Assembly (NCBI GenBank): GCA_037577475.1 | Contig: CM075192.1 | Span: forward strand, 17,059,408-17,123,407 | From: Chaunax sp. Z400 | Taxonomy: Eukaryota; Chordata; Actinopteri; Lophiiformes; Chaunacidae | Direction of reading: 5' to 3' | DNA: 64,000 nucleotides | Shown: one piece after another, positions 23,252-36,100 of the stretch | Layout: every line of letters begins with the position of its first letter | Numbering within the stretch: position 1 is the first letter of the stretch | Translations under genes and position numbers: made by a program | The notes under the pieces: model-generated | Seen by the model: only the letters and a program-made list of their open reading frames with translations | Database searches by the model: none | Told to the model about the DNA's origin: nothing

Positions 23252-25863
23252 GTTAGGGTTAGGGTTTGAGCTAGGGTTAGGGTTAGGGTTTGAGCTAGGG
23301 TTAGGTTTAGGGTTAGGGTTAGGGTTTGAGCTAGGGTTAGGGTTAGGGTTTGAGCTAGGGTTAGGGTTAGGGTTTGAGCTAGGGTTAGGGTTAGGGTTAG
23401 GGTTTGAGCTAGGGTTAGGGTTAGGGTTTGAGCTAGGGTTAGGGTTTGAGCTAGGGTTAGGGTTAGGGTTAGGGTTTGAGCTAGGGTTAGGGTTAGGGTT
23501 TGAGCTAGGGTTAGGGTTTGAGCTAGGGTTAGGGTTAGGGTTTGAGCTAGGGTTAGGGTTAGGGTTAGAGCTAGGGTTAGGGTTAGGGTTTGAGCTAGGG
23601 TTAGGGTTAGGGTTTGAGCTAGGGTTAGGGTTAGGGTTAGGGTTTGAGCTAGGGTTAGGGTTAGGGTTTGAGCTAGGGTTAGGGTTAGGGTTAGGGTTAG
23701 AGCTAGGGTTAGGGTTAGGGTTTGAGCTAGGGTTAGGTTTAGGGTTAGGGTTAGGGTTTGAGCTAGGGTTAGGGTTAGGGTTTGAGCTAGGGTTAGGGTT
23801 AGGGTTAGGGTTAGAGCTAGGGTTAGGGTTAGGGTTTGAGCTAGGGTTAGGTTTAGGGTTAGGGTTAGGGTTTGAGCTAGGGTTAGGGTTAGGGTTTGAG
23901 CTAGGGTTAGGGTTAGGGTTTGAGCTAGGGTTAGGGTTAGGGTTTGTGCTAGGGTTAGGGTTAGGGTTAGAGCTAGGGTTAGGGTTAGGGTTTCAGCTAG
24001 GGTTAGGGTTAGGGTTAGAGCTAGGGTTAGGGTTAGGGTTTGAGCTAGGGTTAGGTTTAGGGTTAGGGTTAGGGCTTGAGCTAGGGTTAGGGTTTGAGCT
24101 AGGGTTAGGGTTAGGGTTTGAGCTAGGGTTAGGGTTAGGGTTAGGGTTTGAGCTAGGGTTAGGGTTAGGGTTAGGGTTTGAGCTAGGGTTAGGGTTAGAG
24201 TTTGAGCTAGGGTTAGGGTTAGGGTTTGAGCTAGGGTTAGGGTTTGAGCTAGGGTTAGGGTTAGGGTTTGAGCTAGGGTTAGGGTTAGGGTTTGAGCTAG
24301 GGTTAGGGTTAGGGTTAGGGTTTGAGCTAGGGTTAGGGTTTGAGCTAGGGTTAGGGTTAGGGTTTGAGCTAGGGTTAGGGTTAGGGTTAGAGCTAGGGTT
24401 AGGGTTAGGGTTTGAGCTAGGGTTAGGTTTAGGGTTAGGGTTAGGGTTTGAGCTAGGGTTAGGGTTTGAGCTAGGGTTAGGGTTAGGGTTTGAGCTAGGG
24501 TTAGGGTTAGGGTTTGAGCTAGGGTTAGGGTTAGGGTTAGAGCTAGGGTTAGGGTTAGGGTTTGAGCTAGGGTTAGGGTTAGGGTTTGAGCTAGGGTTAG
24601 GGTTAGGGTTAGGGTTTGAGCTAGGGTTAGGGTTAGGATTAGGGTTTGAGCTAGGGTTAGGGTTAGGGTTAGGGTTTGAGCTGGGGTTAGGGTTAGGGTT
24701 TGAGCTAGGGTTAGGTTTAGGGTTAGGGTTAGGGTTTGAGCTAGGGTTAGGGTTAGGGTTTGAGCTAGGGTTAGGGTTAGGGTTAGGGTTAGAGCTAGGG
24801 TTAGGGTTAGGGTTTGAGCTAGGGTTAGGTTTAGGGTTAGGGTTAGGGTTTGAGCTAGGGTTAGGGTTAGGGTTTGAGCTAGGGTTAGGGTTAGGGTTTG
24901 AGCTAGGGTTAGGGTTAGGGTTTGTGCTAGGGTTAGGGTTAGGGTTAGAGCTAGGGTTAGGGTTAGGGTTTCAGCTAGGGTTAGGGTAAGGGTTAGAGCT
25001 AGGGTTAGGGTTAGGGTTTGAGCTAGGGTTAGGTTTAGGGTTAGGGTTAGGGCTTGAGCTAGGGTTAGGGTTTGAGCTAGGGTTAGGGTTAGGGTTTGAG
25101 CTAGGGTTAGGGTTAGGGTTTGAGCTAGGGTTAGGGTTTGAGCTAGGGTTAGGGTTAGGGTTAGGGTTTGAGCTAGGGTTAGGGTTAGGGTTAGGGTTTG
25201 AGCTAGGGTTAGGGTTAGAGTTTGAGCTAGGGTTAGGGTTAGGGTTTGAGCTAGGGTTAGGGTTTGAGCTAGGGTTAGGGTTAGGGTTTGAGCTAGGGTT
25301 AGGGTTAGGGTTTGAGCTAGGGTTAGGGTTAGGGTTAGGGTTTGAGCTAGGGTTAGGGTTTGAGCTAGGGTTAGGTTTAGGGTTAGGGTTTGAGCTAGGG
25401 TTAGGGTTAGGGTTAGGGTTTGAGCTAGGGTTAGGGTTTGAGCTAGGGTTAGGGTTAGGGTTTGAGCTAGGGTTAGGGTTAGGGTTAGAGCTAGGGTTAG
25501 GGTTAGGGTTTGAGCTAGGGTTAGGTTTAGGGTTAGGGTTAGGGTTTGAGCTAGGGTTAGGGTTTGAGCTAGGGTTAGGGTTAGGGTTTGAGCTAGGGTT
25601 AGGGTTAGGGTTAGAGCTAGGGTTAGGGTTAGGGTTTGAGGTAGGGTTAGGGTTAGGGTTAGGGTTTGAGCTAGGGTTAGGGTTAGGGTTAGGGTTTGAG
25701 CTAGGGTTAGGGTTTGAGCTAGGGTTAGGGTTAGGGTTTGAGCTAGGGTTAGGGTTAGAGCTAGGTTTAGGGTTAGGGTTTGAGCTAGGGTTAGGGTTAG
25801 GGTTTGAGCTAGGGTTAGGGTTAGGGTTAGGGTTAGAGCTAGGGTTAGGGTTAGGGTTTGAGC

Positions 25864-25903
<40 letters not shown>

Positions 25904-26019
25904 GGTTTGAGCTAGGGTTAGGGTTTGAGCTAGAGTTAGGTTTAGGGTTAGGGTTTGAGCTAGGGTTAGGGTTAGGTTTAGGGTTTGAGCTAGGGTTAGG
26001 GTTAGGGTTTGAGCTAGGT

Positions 26020-26054
<35 letters not shown>

Positions 26055-28121
26055 GGTTTGAGCTAGGGTTAGGGTTTGAGCTAGGGTTAGGTTTAGGGTT
26101 AGGGTTTGAGCTAGGGTTAGGGTTAGGTTTAGGGTTTGAGCTAGGGTTAGGGTTTGAGCTAGGGTTAGGGTTTGAGCTAGGGTTAGGGTTAGGGTTTGAG
26201 CTAGGGTTAGGGTTAGGGTTAGAGCTAGGGTTAGGGTTAGGGTTTGAGCTAGGGTTAGGTTTAGGGTTAGGGTTAGGGTTTGAGCTAGGGTTAGGGTTTG
26301 AGCTAGGGTTAGGGTTAGGGTTTGAGCTAGGGTTAGGGTTAGGGTTAGAGCTAGGGTTAGGGTTAGGGTTTGAGCTAGGGTTAGGGTTAGGGTTAGGGTT
26401 TGAGCTAGGGTTAGGGTTAGGGTTAGGGTTTGAGCTAGGGTTAGGGTTTGAGCTAGGGTTAGGGTTAGGGTTAGGGTTTGAGCTAGGGTTAGGGTTAGGG
26501 TTAGGGTTTGAGCTAGGGTTAGGGTTTGAGCTAGGGTTAGGGTTAGGGTTAGAGCTAGGGTTAGGGTTAGGGTTTGAGCTAGGGTTAGGTTTAGGGTTAG
26601 GGTTAGGGTTTGAGCTAGGGTTAGGGTTTGAGCTAGGGTTAGGGTTAGGGTTTGAGCTAGGGTTAGGGTTAGGGTTAGAGCTAGGGTTAGGGTTAGGGTT
26701 TGAGCTAGGGTTAGGGTTAGGGTTAGGGTTTGAGCTAGGGTTAGGGTTAGGGTTTGAGCTAGGGTTAGGGTTTGAGCTAGGGTTAGGGTTAGGGTTAGGG
26801 TTTGAGCTAGGGTTAGGGTTAGGGTTTGAGCTAGGGTTAGGGTTAGAGCTAGGGTTAGGGTTAGGGTTTGAGCTAGGGTTAGGGTTAGGGTTTGAGCTAG
26901 GGTTAGGGTTAGGGTTAGGGTTTGAGCTAGGGTTAGGGTTAGGGTTTGAGCTAGGGTTAGGGTTAGGGTTAGGGTTAGAGCTAGGGTTAGGGTTAGGGTT
27001 TGAGCTAGGGTTAGGTTTAGGGTTAGGGTTAGGGTTTGAGCTAGGGTTAGGGTTAGGGTTTGAGCTAGGGTTAGGGTTAGGGTTAGGGTTAGAGCTAGGG
27101 TTAGGGTTAGGGTTTGAGCTAGGGTTAGGTTTAGGGTTAGGGTTAGGGTTTGAGCTAGGGTTAGGGTTAGGGTTTGAGCTAGGGTTAGGGTTAGGGTTTG
27201 TGCTAGGGTTAGGGTTAGGGTTAGAGCTAGGGTTAGGGTTAGGGTTTCAGCTAGGGTTAGGGTTAGGGTTAGAGCTAGGGTTAGGGTTAGGGTTTGAGCT
27301 AGGGTTAGGTTTAGGGTTAGGGTTAGGGTTAGGGCTTGAGCTAGGGTTAGGGTTTGAGCTAGGGTTAGGGTTAGGGTTTGAGCTAGGGTTAGGGTTAGGG
27401 TTAGGGTTTGAGCTAGGGTTAGGGTTAGGGTTAGGGTTTGAGCTAGGGTTAGGGTTAGAGTTTGAGCTAGGGTTAGGGTTAGGGTTTGAGCTAGGGTTAG
27501 GGTTTGAGCTAGGGTTAGGGTTAGGGTTTGAGCTAGGGTTAGGGTTAGGGTTTGAGCTAGGGTTAGGGTTAGGGTTAGGGTTTGAGCTAGGGTTAGGGTT
27601 TGAGCTAGGGTTAGGTTTAGGGTTAGGGTTTGAGCTAGGGTTAGGGTTAGGGTTAGGGTTTGAGCTAGGGTTAGGGTTAGGGTTTGAGCTAGGGTTAGGG
27701 TTAGGGTTAGAGCTAGGGTTAGGGTTAGGGTTTGAGCTAGGGTTAGGTTTAGGGTTAGGGTTAGGGTTTGAGCTAGGGTTAGGGTTTGAGCTAGGGTTAG
27801 GGTTAGGGTTTGAGCTAGGGTTAGGGTTAGGGTTAGAGCTAGGGTTAGGGTTAGGGTTTGAGGTAGGGTTAGGGTTAGGGTTAGGGTTTGAGCTAGGGTT
27901 AGGGTTAGGGTTAGGGTTTGAGCTAGGGTTAGGGTTTGAGCTAGGGTTAGGGTTAGGGTTTGAGCTAGGGTTAGGGTTAGAGCTAGGGTTAGGGTTAGGG
28001 TTTGAGCTAGGGTTAGGGTTAGGGTTTGAGCTAGGGTTAGGGTTTGGGTTTGAGCTAGGGTTAGGGTTTGAGCTAGGGTTAGGGTTAGGGTTTGAGCTAG
28101 GGTTAGGGTTAGGGTTAGAGC

Positions 28122-28153
<32 letters not shown>

Positions 28154-28265
28154 TGAGCTAGGGTTAGGGTTTGAGCTAGGGTTAGGTTTAGGGTTAGGGT
28201 TTGAGCTAGGGTTAGGGTTAGGTTTAGGGTTTGAGCTAGGGTTAGGGTTAGGGTTTGAGCTAGGT

Positions 28266-28300
<35 letters not shown>

Positions 28301-30078
28301 GGTTTGAGCTAGGGTTAGGGTTTGAGCTAGGGTTAGGTTTAGGGTTAGGGTTTGAGCTAGGGTTAGGGTTAGGTTTAGGGTTTGAGCTAGGGTTAGGGTT
28401 TGAGCTAGGGTTAGGGTTTGAGCTAGGGTTAGGGTTAGGGTTTGAGCTAGGGTTAGGGTTAGGGTTAGAGCTAGGGTTAGGGTTAGGGTTTGAGCTAGGG
28501 TTAGGGTTAGGGTTAGGGTTTGAGCTAGGGTTAGGGTTAGGTTTAGGGTTTGAGCTAGGGTTAGGGTTTGAGCTAGGGTTAGGGTTTGAGCTAGGGTTAG
28601 GGTTAGGGTTTGAGCTAGGGTTAGGGTTAGGGTTAGGGTTTGAGCTAGGGTTAGGGTTAGGGTTTGAGCTAGGGTTAGGGTTAGGGTTAGGATTAGGGTT
28701 TGAGCTAGGGTTAGGGTTTGAGCTAGGGTTAGAGCTAGTGTTAGGGTTAGAGTTTGAGCTAGGGTTAGGGTTTGAGCTAGGGTTAGGGTTAGGGTTTGAA
28801 CTAGGGTTAGGGTTAGGGTTTGAGCTAGGGTTAGGGTTAGGGTTAGGGTTAGAGCTAGGGTTAGGGTTAGGGTTTGAGCTAGGGTTAGGTTTAGGGTTAG
28901 GGTTAGGGTTTGAGCTAGGGTTAGGGTTTGAGCTAGGGTTAGGGTTAGGGTTTGAGCTAGGGTTAGGGTTAGGGTTAGGGTTTGAGCTAGGGTTAGGGTT
29001 AGGATTAGGGTTTGAGCTAGGGTTAGGGTTAGGGTTAGGGTTTGAGCTGGGGTTAGGGTTAGGGTTTGAGCTAGGGTTAGGGTTAGGGTTAGGGTTAGAG
29101 CTAGGGTTAGGGTTAGGGTTTGAGCTAGGGTTAGGTTTAGGGTTAGGGTTAGGGTTTGAGCTAGGGTTAGGGTTAGGGTTTGAGCTAGGGTTAGGGTTAG
29201 GGTTTGAGCTAGGGTTAGGGTTAGGGTTTGTGCTAGGGTTAGGGTTAGGGTTAGAGCTAGGGTTAGGGTTAGGGTTTCAGCTAGGGTTAGGGTTAGGGTT
29301 AGAGCTAGGGTTAGGGTTAGGGTTTGAGCTAGGGTTAGGTTTAGGGTTAGGGTTAGGGCTTGAGCTAGGGTTAGGGTTTGAGCTAGGGTTAGGGTTAGGG
29401 TTTGAGCTAGGGTAAGGGTTAGGGTTTGAGCTAGGGTTAGGGTTTGAGCTAGGGTTAGGGTTAGGATTAGGGTTTGAGCTAGGGTTAGGGTTAGGGTTAG
29501 GGTTTGAGCTAGGGTTAGGGTTAGAGTTTGAGCTAGGGTTAGGGTTAGGGTTTGAGCTAGGGTTAGGGTTTGAGCTAGGGTTAGGGTTAGGGTTTGAGCT
29601 AGGGTTAGGGTTAGGGTTTGAGCTAGGGTTAGGGTTAGGGTTAGGGTTTGAGCTAGGGTTAGGGTTTGAGCTAGGGTTAGGTTTAGGGTTAGGGTTTGAG
29701 CTAGGGTTAGGGTTAGGGTTAGGGTTTGAGCTAGGGTTAGGGTTTGAGCTAGGGTTAGGGTTAGGGTTTGAGCTAGGGTTAGGGTTAGGGTTAGAGCTAG
29801 GGTTAGGGTTAGGGTTTGAGCTAGGGTTAGGTTTAGGGTTAGGGTTAGGGTTTGAGCTAGGGTTAGGGTTTGAGCTAGGGTTAGGGTTAGGGTTTGAGCT
29901 AGGGTTAGGGTTAGGGTTAGAGCTAGGGTTAGGGTTAGGGTTTGAGGTAGGGTTAGGGTTAGGGTTAGGGTTTGAGCTAGGGTTAGGGTTAGGGTTAGGG
30001 TTTGAGCTAGGGTTAGGGTTTGAGCTAGGGTTAGGGTTAGGGTTTGAGCTAGGGTTAGGGTTAGAGCTAGGGTTAGGG

Positions 30079-32466
30079 TTAGGGTTTGAGCTAGGGTTAG
30101 GGTTAGGGTTTGAGCTAGGGTTAGGGTTAGAGCTAGGGTTAGGGTTAGGGTTTGAGCTAGGGTTAGGGTTAGGGTTTGAGCTAGGGTTAGGGTTAGGGTT
30201 TGAGCTAGGGTTAGGTTTAGGGTTAGGGTTAGGGTTTGAGCTAGGGTTAGGGTTTGAGCTAGGGTTAGGGTTAGGGTTTGAGCTAGGGTTAGGGTTAGGG
30301 TTAGAGCTAGGGTTAGGGTTAGGGTTTGAGCTAGGGTTAGGGTTAGGGTTAGGGTTTGAGCTAGGGTTAGGGTTAGGGTTAGGGTTTGAGCTAGGGTTAG
30401 GGTTTGAGCTAGGGTTAGGGTTAGGGTTAGGGTTTGAGCTAGGGTTAGGGTTAGGGTTAGGGTTTGAGCTAGGGTTAGGGTTTGAGCTAGGGTTAGGGTT
30501 AGGGTTTGAGCTAGGGTTAGGGTTAGGGTTAGAGCTAGGGTTAGGGTTAGGGTTTGAGCTAGGGTTAGGGTTAGGGTTTGAGCTAGGGTTAGGGTTAGGG
30601 TTAGGGTTTGAGCTAGGGTTAGGGTTAGGGTTTGAGCTAGGGTTAGGGTTAGGGTTAGGATTAGGGTTTGAGCTAGGGTTAGGGTTTGAGCTAGGGTTAG
30701 AGCTAGTGTTAGGGTTAGAGTTTGAGCTAGGGTTAGGGTTTGAGCTAGGGTTAGGGTTAGGGTTTGAACTAGGGTTAGGGTTAGGGTTTGAGCTAGGGTT
30801 AGGGTTAGGGTTAGGGTTAGAGCTAGGGTTAGGGTTAGGGTTTGAGCTAGGGTTAGGTTTAGGGTTAGGGTTAGGGTTTGAGCTAGGGTTAGGGTTTGAG
30901 CTAGGGTTAGGGTTAGGGTTTGAGCTAGGGTTAGGGTTAGGGTTAGAGCTAGGGTTAGGGTTAGGGTTTGAGCTAGGGTTAGGGTTAGGGTTTGAGCTAG
31001 GGTTAGGGTTAGGGTTAGGGTTTGAGCTAGGGTTAGGGTTAGGATTAGGGTTTGAGCTAGGGTTAGGGTTAGGGTTAGGGTTTGAGCTGGGGTTAGGGTT
31101 AGGGTTTGAGCTAGGGTTAGGTTTAGGGTTAGGGTTAGGGTTTGAGCTAGGGTTAGGGTTAGGGTTTGAGCTAGGGTTAGGGTTAGGGTTAGGGTTAGAG
31201 CTAGGGTTAGGGTTAGGGTTTGAGCTAGGGTTAGGTTAAGGGTTAGGGTTAGGGTTTGAGCTAGGGTTAGGGTTAGGGTTTGAGCTAGGGTTAGGGTTAG
31301 GGTTAGAGCTAGGGTTAGGGTTAGGGTTTGAGCTAGGGTTAGGGTTAGGGTTAGGGTTTGAGCTAGGGTTAGGGTTAGGGTTAGGGTTTGAGCTAGGGTT
31401 AGGGTTTGAGCTAGGGTTAGGGTTAGGGTTAGGGTTTGAGCTAGGGTTAGGGTTAGGGTTAGGGTTTGAGCTAGGGTTAGGGTTTGAGCTAGGGTTAGGG
31501 TTAGGGTTTGAGCTAGGGTTAGGGTTAGGGTTAGAGCTAGGGTTAGGGTTAGGGTTTGAGCTAGGGTTAGGGTTAGGGTTTGAGCTAGGGTTAGGGTTAG
31601 GGTTAGGGTTTGAGCTAGGGTTAGGGTTAGGGTTTGAGCTAGGGTTAGGGTTAGGGTTAGGATTAGGGTTTGAGCTAGGGTTAGGGTTTGAGCTAGGGTT
31701 AGAGCTAGTGTTAGGGTTAGAGTTTGAGCTAGGGTTAGGGTTTGAGCTAGGGTTAGGGTTAGGGTTTGAGCTAGGGTTAGGGTTAGGGTTTGAGCTAGGG
31801 TTAGGGTTAGGGTTAGGGTTAGAGCTAGGGTTAGGGTTAGGGTTTGAGCTAGGGTTAGGTTTAGGGTTAGGGTTAGGGTTTGAGCTAGGGTTAGGGTTTG
31901 AGCTAGGGTTAGGGTTAGGGTTTGAGCTAGGGTTAGGATTAGGGTTAGAGCTAGGGTTAGGGTTAGGGTTTGAGCTAGGGTTAGGGTTAGGGTTTGAACT
32001 AGGGTTAGGGTTAGGGTTAGGGTTTGAGCTAGGGTTAGGGTTAGGGTTAGGGTTAGAGCTAGGGTTAGGGTTAGGGTTAGGATTAGGGTTTGAGCTAGGG
32101 TTAGTGTTTGAGCTAGGGTTAGGGTTAGGGTTAGGGTTAGAGCTAGGGTTAGGGTTAGGGTTTGAGCGAGGGTTAGGGTTAGGGTTTGAGGTAGGGTTAG
32201 GGTTTGAGCTAGGGTTAGGGTTAGGGTTAGGGTTAGAGCTAGGGTTAGGGTTTGAGCTAGGGTTAGGTTTAGGGTTAGGATTAGGGTTTGAGCTACGGTT
32301 AGGGTTTGAGCTAGGGTTAGGGTTAGGGTTTGAGGTAGGGTTAGGGTTAGGGTTTGAGCTAGGGTTAGGGTTTGAGCTAGGGTTAGGTTTAGGGTTAGGG
32401 TTTGAGCTAGGGTTAGGGTTAGGTTTAGGGTTTGAGCTAGGGTTAGGGTTAGGGTTTGAGCTAGGT

Positions 32467-32501
<35 letters not shown>

Positions 32502-33133
32502 GGTTAGGGTTTGAGCTAGGGTTAGGGTTTGAGCTAGGGTTAGGTTTAGGGTTAGGGTTTGAGCTAGGGTTAGGGTTAGGTTTAGGGTTTGAGGTAGGGT
32601 TAGGGTTTGAGCTAGGGTTAGGGTTTGAGCTAGGGTTAGGGTTAGGGTTTGAGCTAGGGTTAGGGTTAGGGTTAGAGCTAGGGTTAGGGTTAGGGTTTGA
32701 GCTAGGGTTAGGTTTAGGGTTAGGGTTAGGGTTTGAGCTAGGGTTAGGGTTTGAGCAAGGGTTAGGGTTAGGGTTTGAGCTAGGGTTAGGGTTAGGGTTA
32801 GAGCTAGGGTTAGGGTTAGGGTTTGAGCTAGGGTTAGGGTTAGGGTTAGAGCTAGGGTTAGGGTTAGGGTTAGAGCTAGGGTTAGGGTTAGGGTTTGAGC
32901 GAGGGTTAGGGTTAGGGTTTGAGGTAGGGTTAGGGTTTGAGCTAGGGTTAGGGTTAGGGTTAGGGTTAGAGCTAGGGTTAGGGTTAGGGTTTGAGCTAGG
33001 GTTAGGTTTAGGGTTAGGATTAGGGTTTGAGCTACGGTTAGGGTTTGAGCTAGGGTTAGGGTTAGGGTTTGAGGTAGGGTTAGGGTTAGGTTTAGGGTTT
33101 GAGCTAGGGTTAGGGTTAGGGTTTGAGCTAGGT

Positions 33134-33168
<35 letters not shown>

Positions 33169-36100
33169 GGTTAGGGTTTGAGCTAGGGTTAGGTTTAGGG
33201 TTAGGGTTTGAGCTAGGGTTAGGGTTAGGTTTAGGGTTTGAGCTAGGGTTAGGCTTTGAGCTAGGGTTAGGGTTTGAGCTAGGGTTAGGGTTAGGGTTTG
33301 AGCTAGGGTTAGGGTTAGGGTTAGAGCTAGGGTTAGGGTTAGGGTTTGAGCTAGGGTTAGGTTTAGGGTTAGGGTTAGGGTTTGAGCTAGGGTTAGGGTT
33401 TGAGCAAGGGTTAGGGTTAGGGTTTGAGCTAGGGTTAGGGTTAGGGTTAGAGCTAGGGTTAGGGTTAGGGTTTGAGCTAGGGTTAGGGTTAGGGTTAGGG
33501 TTTGAGCTAGGGTTAGGGTTTGAGCTAGGGTTAGGGTTAGGGTTAGGGTTTGAGCTAGGGTTAGGGTTAGGGTTAGGGTTTGAGCTAGGGTTAGGGTTTG
33601 AGCTAGGGTTAGGGTTAGGGTTTGAGCTAGGGTTAGGGTTAGGGTTAGAGCTAGGGTTAGGGTTAGGGTTTGAGCTAGGGTTTGGGTTAGGGTTTGAGCT
33701 AGGGTTAGGGTTAGGGTTAGGGTTTGAGCTAGGGTTAGGATTAGGGTTTGAGCTAGGCTTAGGGTTAGGGTTAGGATTAGGGTTTGAGCTAGGGTTAGTG
33801 TTTGAGCTAGGGTTAGGGTTAGGGTTAGAGCTAGGGTTAGGGTTAGGGTTTGAGCGAGGGTTAGGGTTAGGGTTTGAGGTAGGGTTAGGGTTAGGGTTAG
33901 GGTTTGAGCTAGGGTTAGGGTTAGGGTTAGGGTTAGAGCTAGGGTTAGGGTTAGGGTTTGAGCTAGGGTTAGGTTTAGGGTTAGGATTAGGGTTTGAGCT
34001 ACGGTTAGGGTTTGAGCTAGGGTTAGGGTTAGGGTTTGAGCTAGGGTTAGGGTTAGGGTTAGAGCTAGGGTTAGGGTTAGGGTTTGAGCTAGGGTTAGGG
34101 TTAGGGTTAGGGTTTGAGCTAGGGTTAGGGTTAGGGTTTGAGCTAGGGTTAGGGTTAGGGTTAGAGCTAGGGTTAGGGTTAGGGTTTGAGCTAGGGTTAG
34201 GGTTAGGGTTAGGGTTTGAGCTAGGGTAAGGGTTAGGGTTTGAGCTAGGGTTAGGGTTAGGGTTTGAGCTAGGGTTAGGGTTTGAGCTAGGGTTAGGGTT
34301 AGGGTTTGAGCTAGGGTTAGGGTTTGAGCTAGGGTTAGGGTTAGGGTTTGAGCTAGGGTTACGGTTAGGGTTAGGGTTTGAGCTAGGGTTAGGGTTTGAG
34401 CTAGGGTTAGGTTTAGGGTTAGGGTTTGAGCTAGGGTTAGGGTTAGGGTTAGGGTTTGAGCTAGGGTTAGGGTTTGAGCTAGGGTTAGGGTTAGGGTTTG
34501 AGCTAGGGTTAGGGTTAGAGTTTGAGCTAGGGTTAGGGTTAGGGTTTGAGCTAGGGTTAGGGTTAGGGTTTGAGCTAGGGTTAGGGTTTGAGCTAGGGTT
34601 AGGGTTAGGGTTAGGGTTTGAGCTAGGGTTAGGGTTTGAGCTACGGTTAGGGTTAGGGTTTGAGCTAGGGTTAGGGTTAGGGTTAGGGTTTGAGCTAGGG
34701 TTAGGGTTAGGGTTAGAGCTAGGGTTAGGGTTAGGGTTTGAGCTAGGGTTAGGTTTAGGGTTAGGGTTAGGGTTTGAGCTAGGGTTAGGGTTTGAACTAG
34801 GGTTAGGGTTAGGGTTTGAGCTAGGGTTAGGGTTAGGGTTAGAGCTAGGGTTAGGGTTAGGGTTTGAGCTAGGGTGAGGGTTAGGGTTAGGGTTTGAGCT
34901 AGGGTTAGGGTTTGAGCTAGGGTTAGGGTTAGGGTTTGAGCTAGGGTTAGGGTTGGGGTTAGAGCTAGGGTTAGGGTTAGGGTTTGAGCTAGGGTTAGGG
35001 TTAGGGTTAGGGTTTGAGCTAGGGTTAGGGTTAGGGTTAGGGTTTGAGCTAGGGTTAGGGTTTGAGCTAGGGTTAGGGTTAGGGTTTGAGCTAGGGTTAG
35101 GGTTAGGCTTAGAGCTAGGGTTAGGGTTAGGGTTTGAGCTAGGGTTAGGGTTAGGGTTAGGGTTTGAGCTAGGGTTAGGGTTTGAGCTAGGGTTAGGGTT
35201 AGGGTTTGAGCTAGGGTTAGGGTTTGAGCTAGGGTTAGGGTTAGGGTTAGAGCTAGGGTTAGGGTTAGGGTTTGAGCTAGGGTTAGGTTTAGGGTTAGGG
35301 TTAGGGTTTGAGCTAGGGTTAGGGTTAGGGTTAGGGTTTGAGCTAGGGTTAGGGTTAGAGTTTGAGCTAGGGTTAGGGTTAGGGTTTGAGCTAGGGTTAG
35401 GGTTAGGGTTTGAGCTAGGGTTAGGGTTAGGGTTAGGGTTTGAGCTAGGGTTAGGGTTTGAGCTAGGGTTAGGTTTAGGGTTAGGGTTTGAGCTAGGGTT
35501 AGGGTTAGGGTTAGGGTTTGAGCTAGGGTTAGGGTTTGAGCTAGGGTTAGGGTTAGGGTTTGAGCTAGGGTTAGGGTTAGGGTTAGAGCTAGGGTTAGGG
35601 TTAGGGTTTGAGCTAGGGTTAGGTTTAGGGTTAGGGTTAGGGTTTGAGCTAGGGTTAGGGTTTGAGCTAGGGTTAGGGTTACGGTTTGAGCTAGGGTTAG
35701 GGTTAGGGTAAGAGCTAGGGTTAGGGTTAGGGTTTGAGGTAGGGTTAGGGTTAGGGTTAGGGTTTGAGCTAGGGTTAGGGTTAGGGTTAGGGTTTGAGCT
35801 AGGGTTAGGGTTTGAGATAGGGTTAGGGTTAGGGTTTGAGCTAGGGTTAGGGTTAGGGTTAGAGCTAGGGTTAGGGTTAGGGTTTGAGCTAGGGTTAGGG
35901 TTAGGGTTAGGGTTTGAGCTAGGGTTAGGGTTAGGGTTTGAGCTAGGGTTAGGGTTAGGGTTAGAGCTAGGGTTGGGGTTAGGGTTTGAGCTAGGGTCAG
36001 GGTTAGGGTTAGGGTTTGAGCTAGGGTTAGGGTTAGGGTTAGGGTTTGAGCTAGGGTTAGGGTTAGGGTTTGAGCTAGGGTTAGGGTTAGGGTTTGAGCT

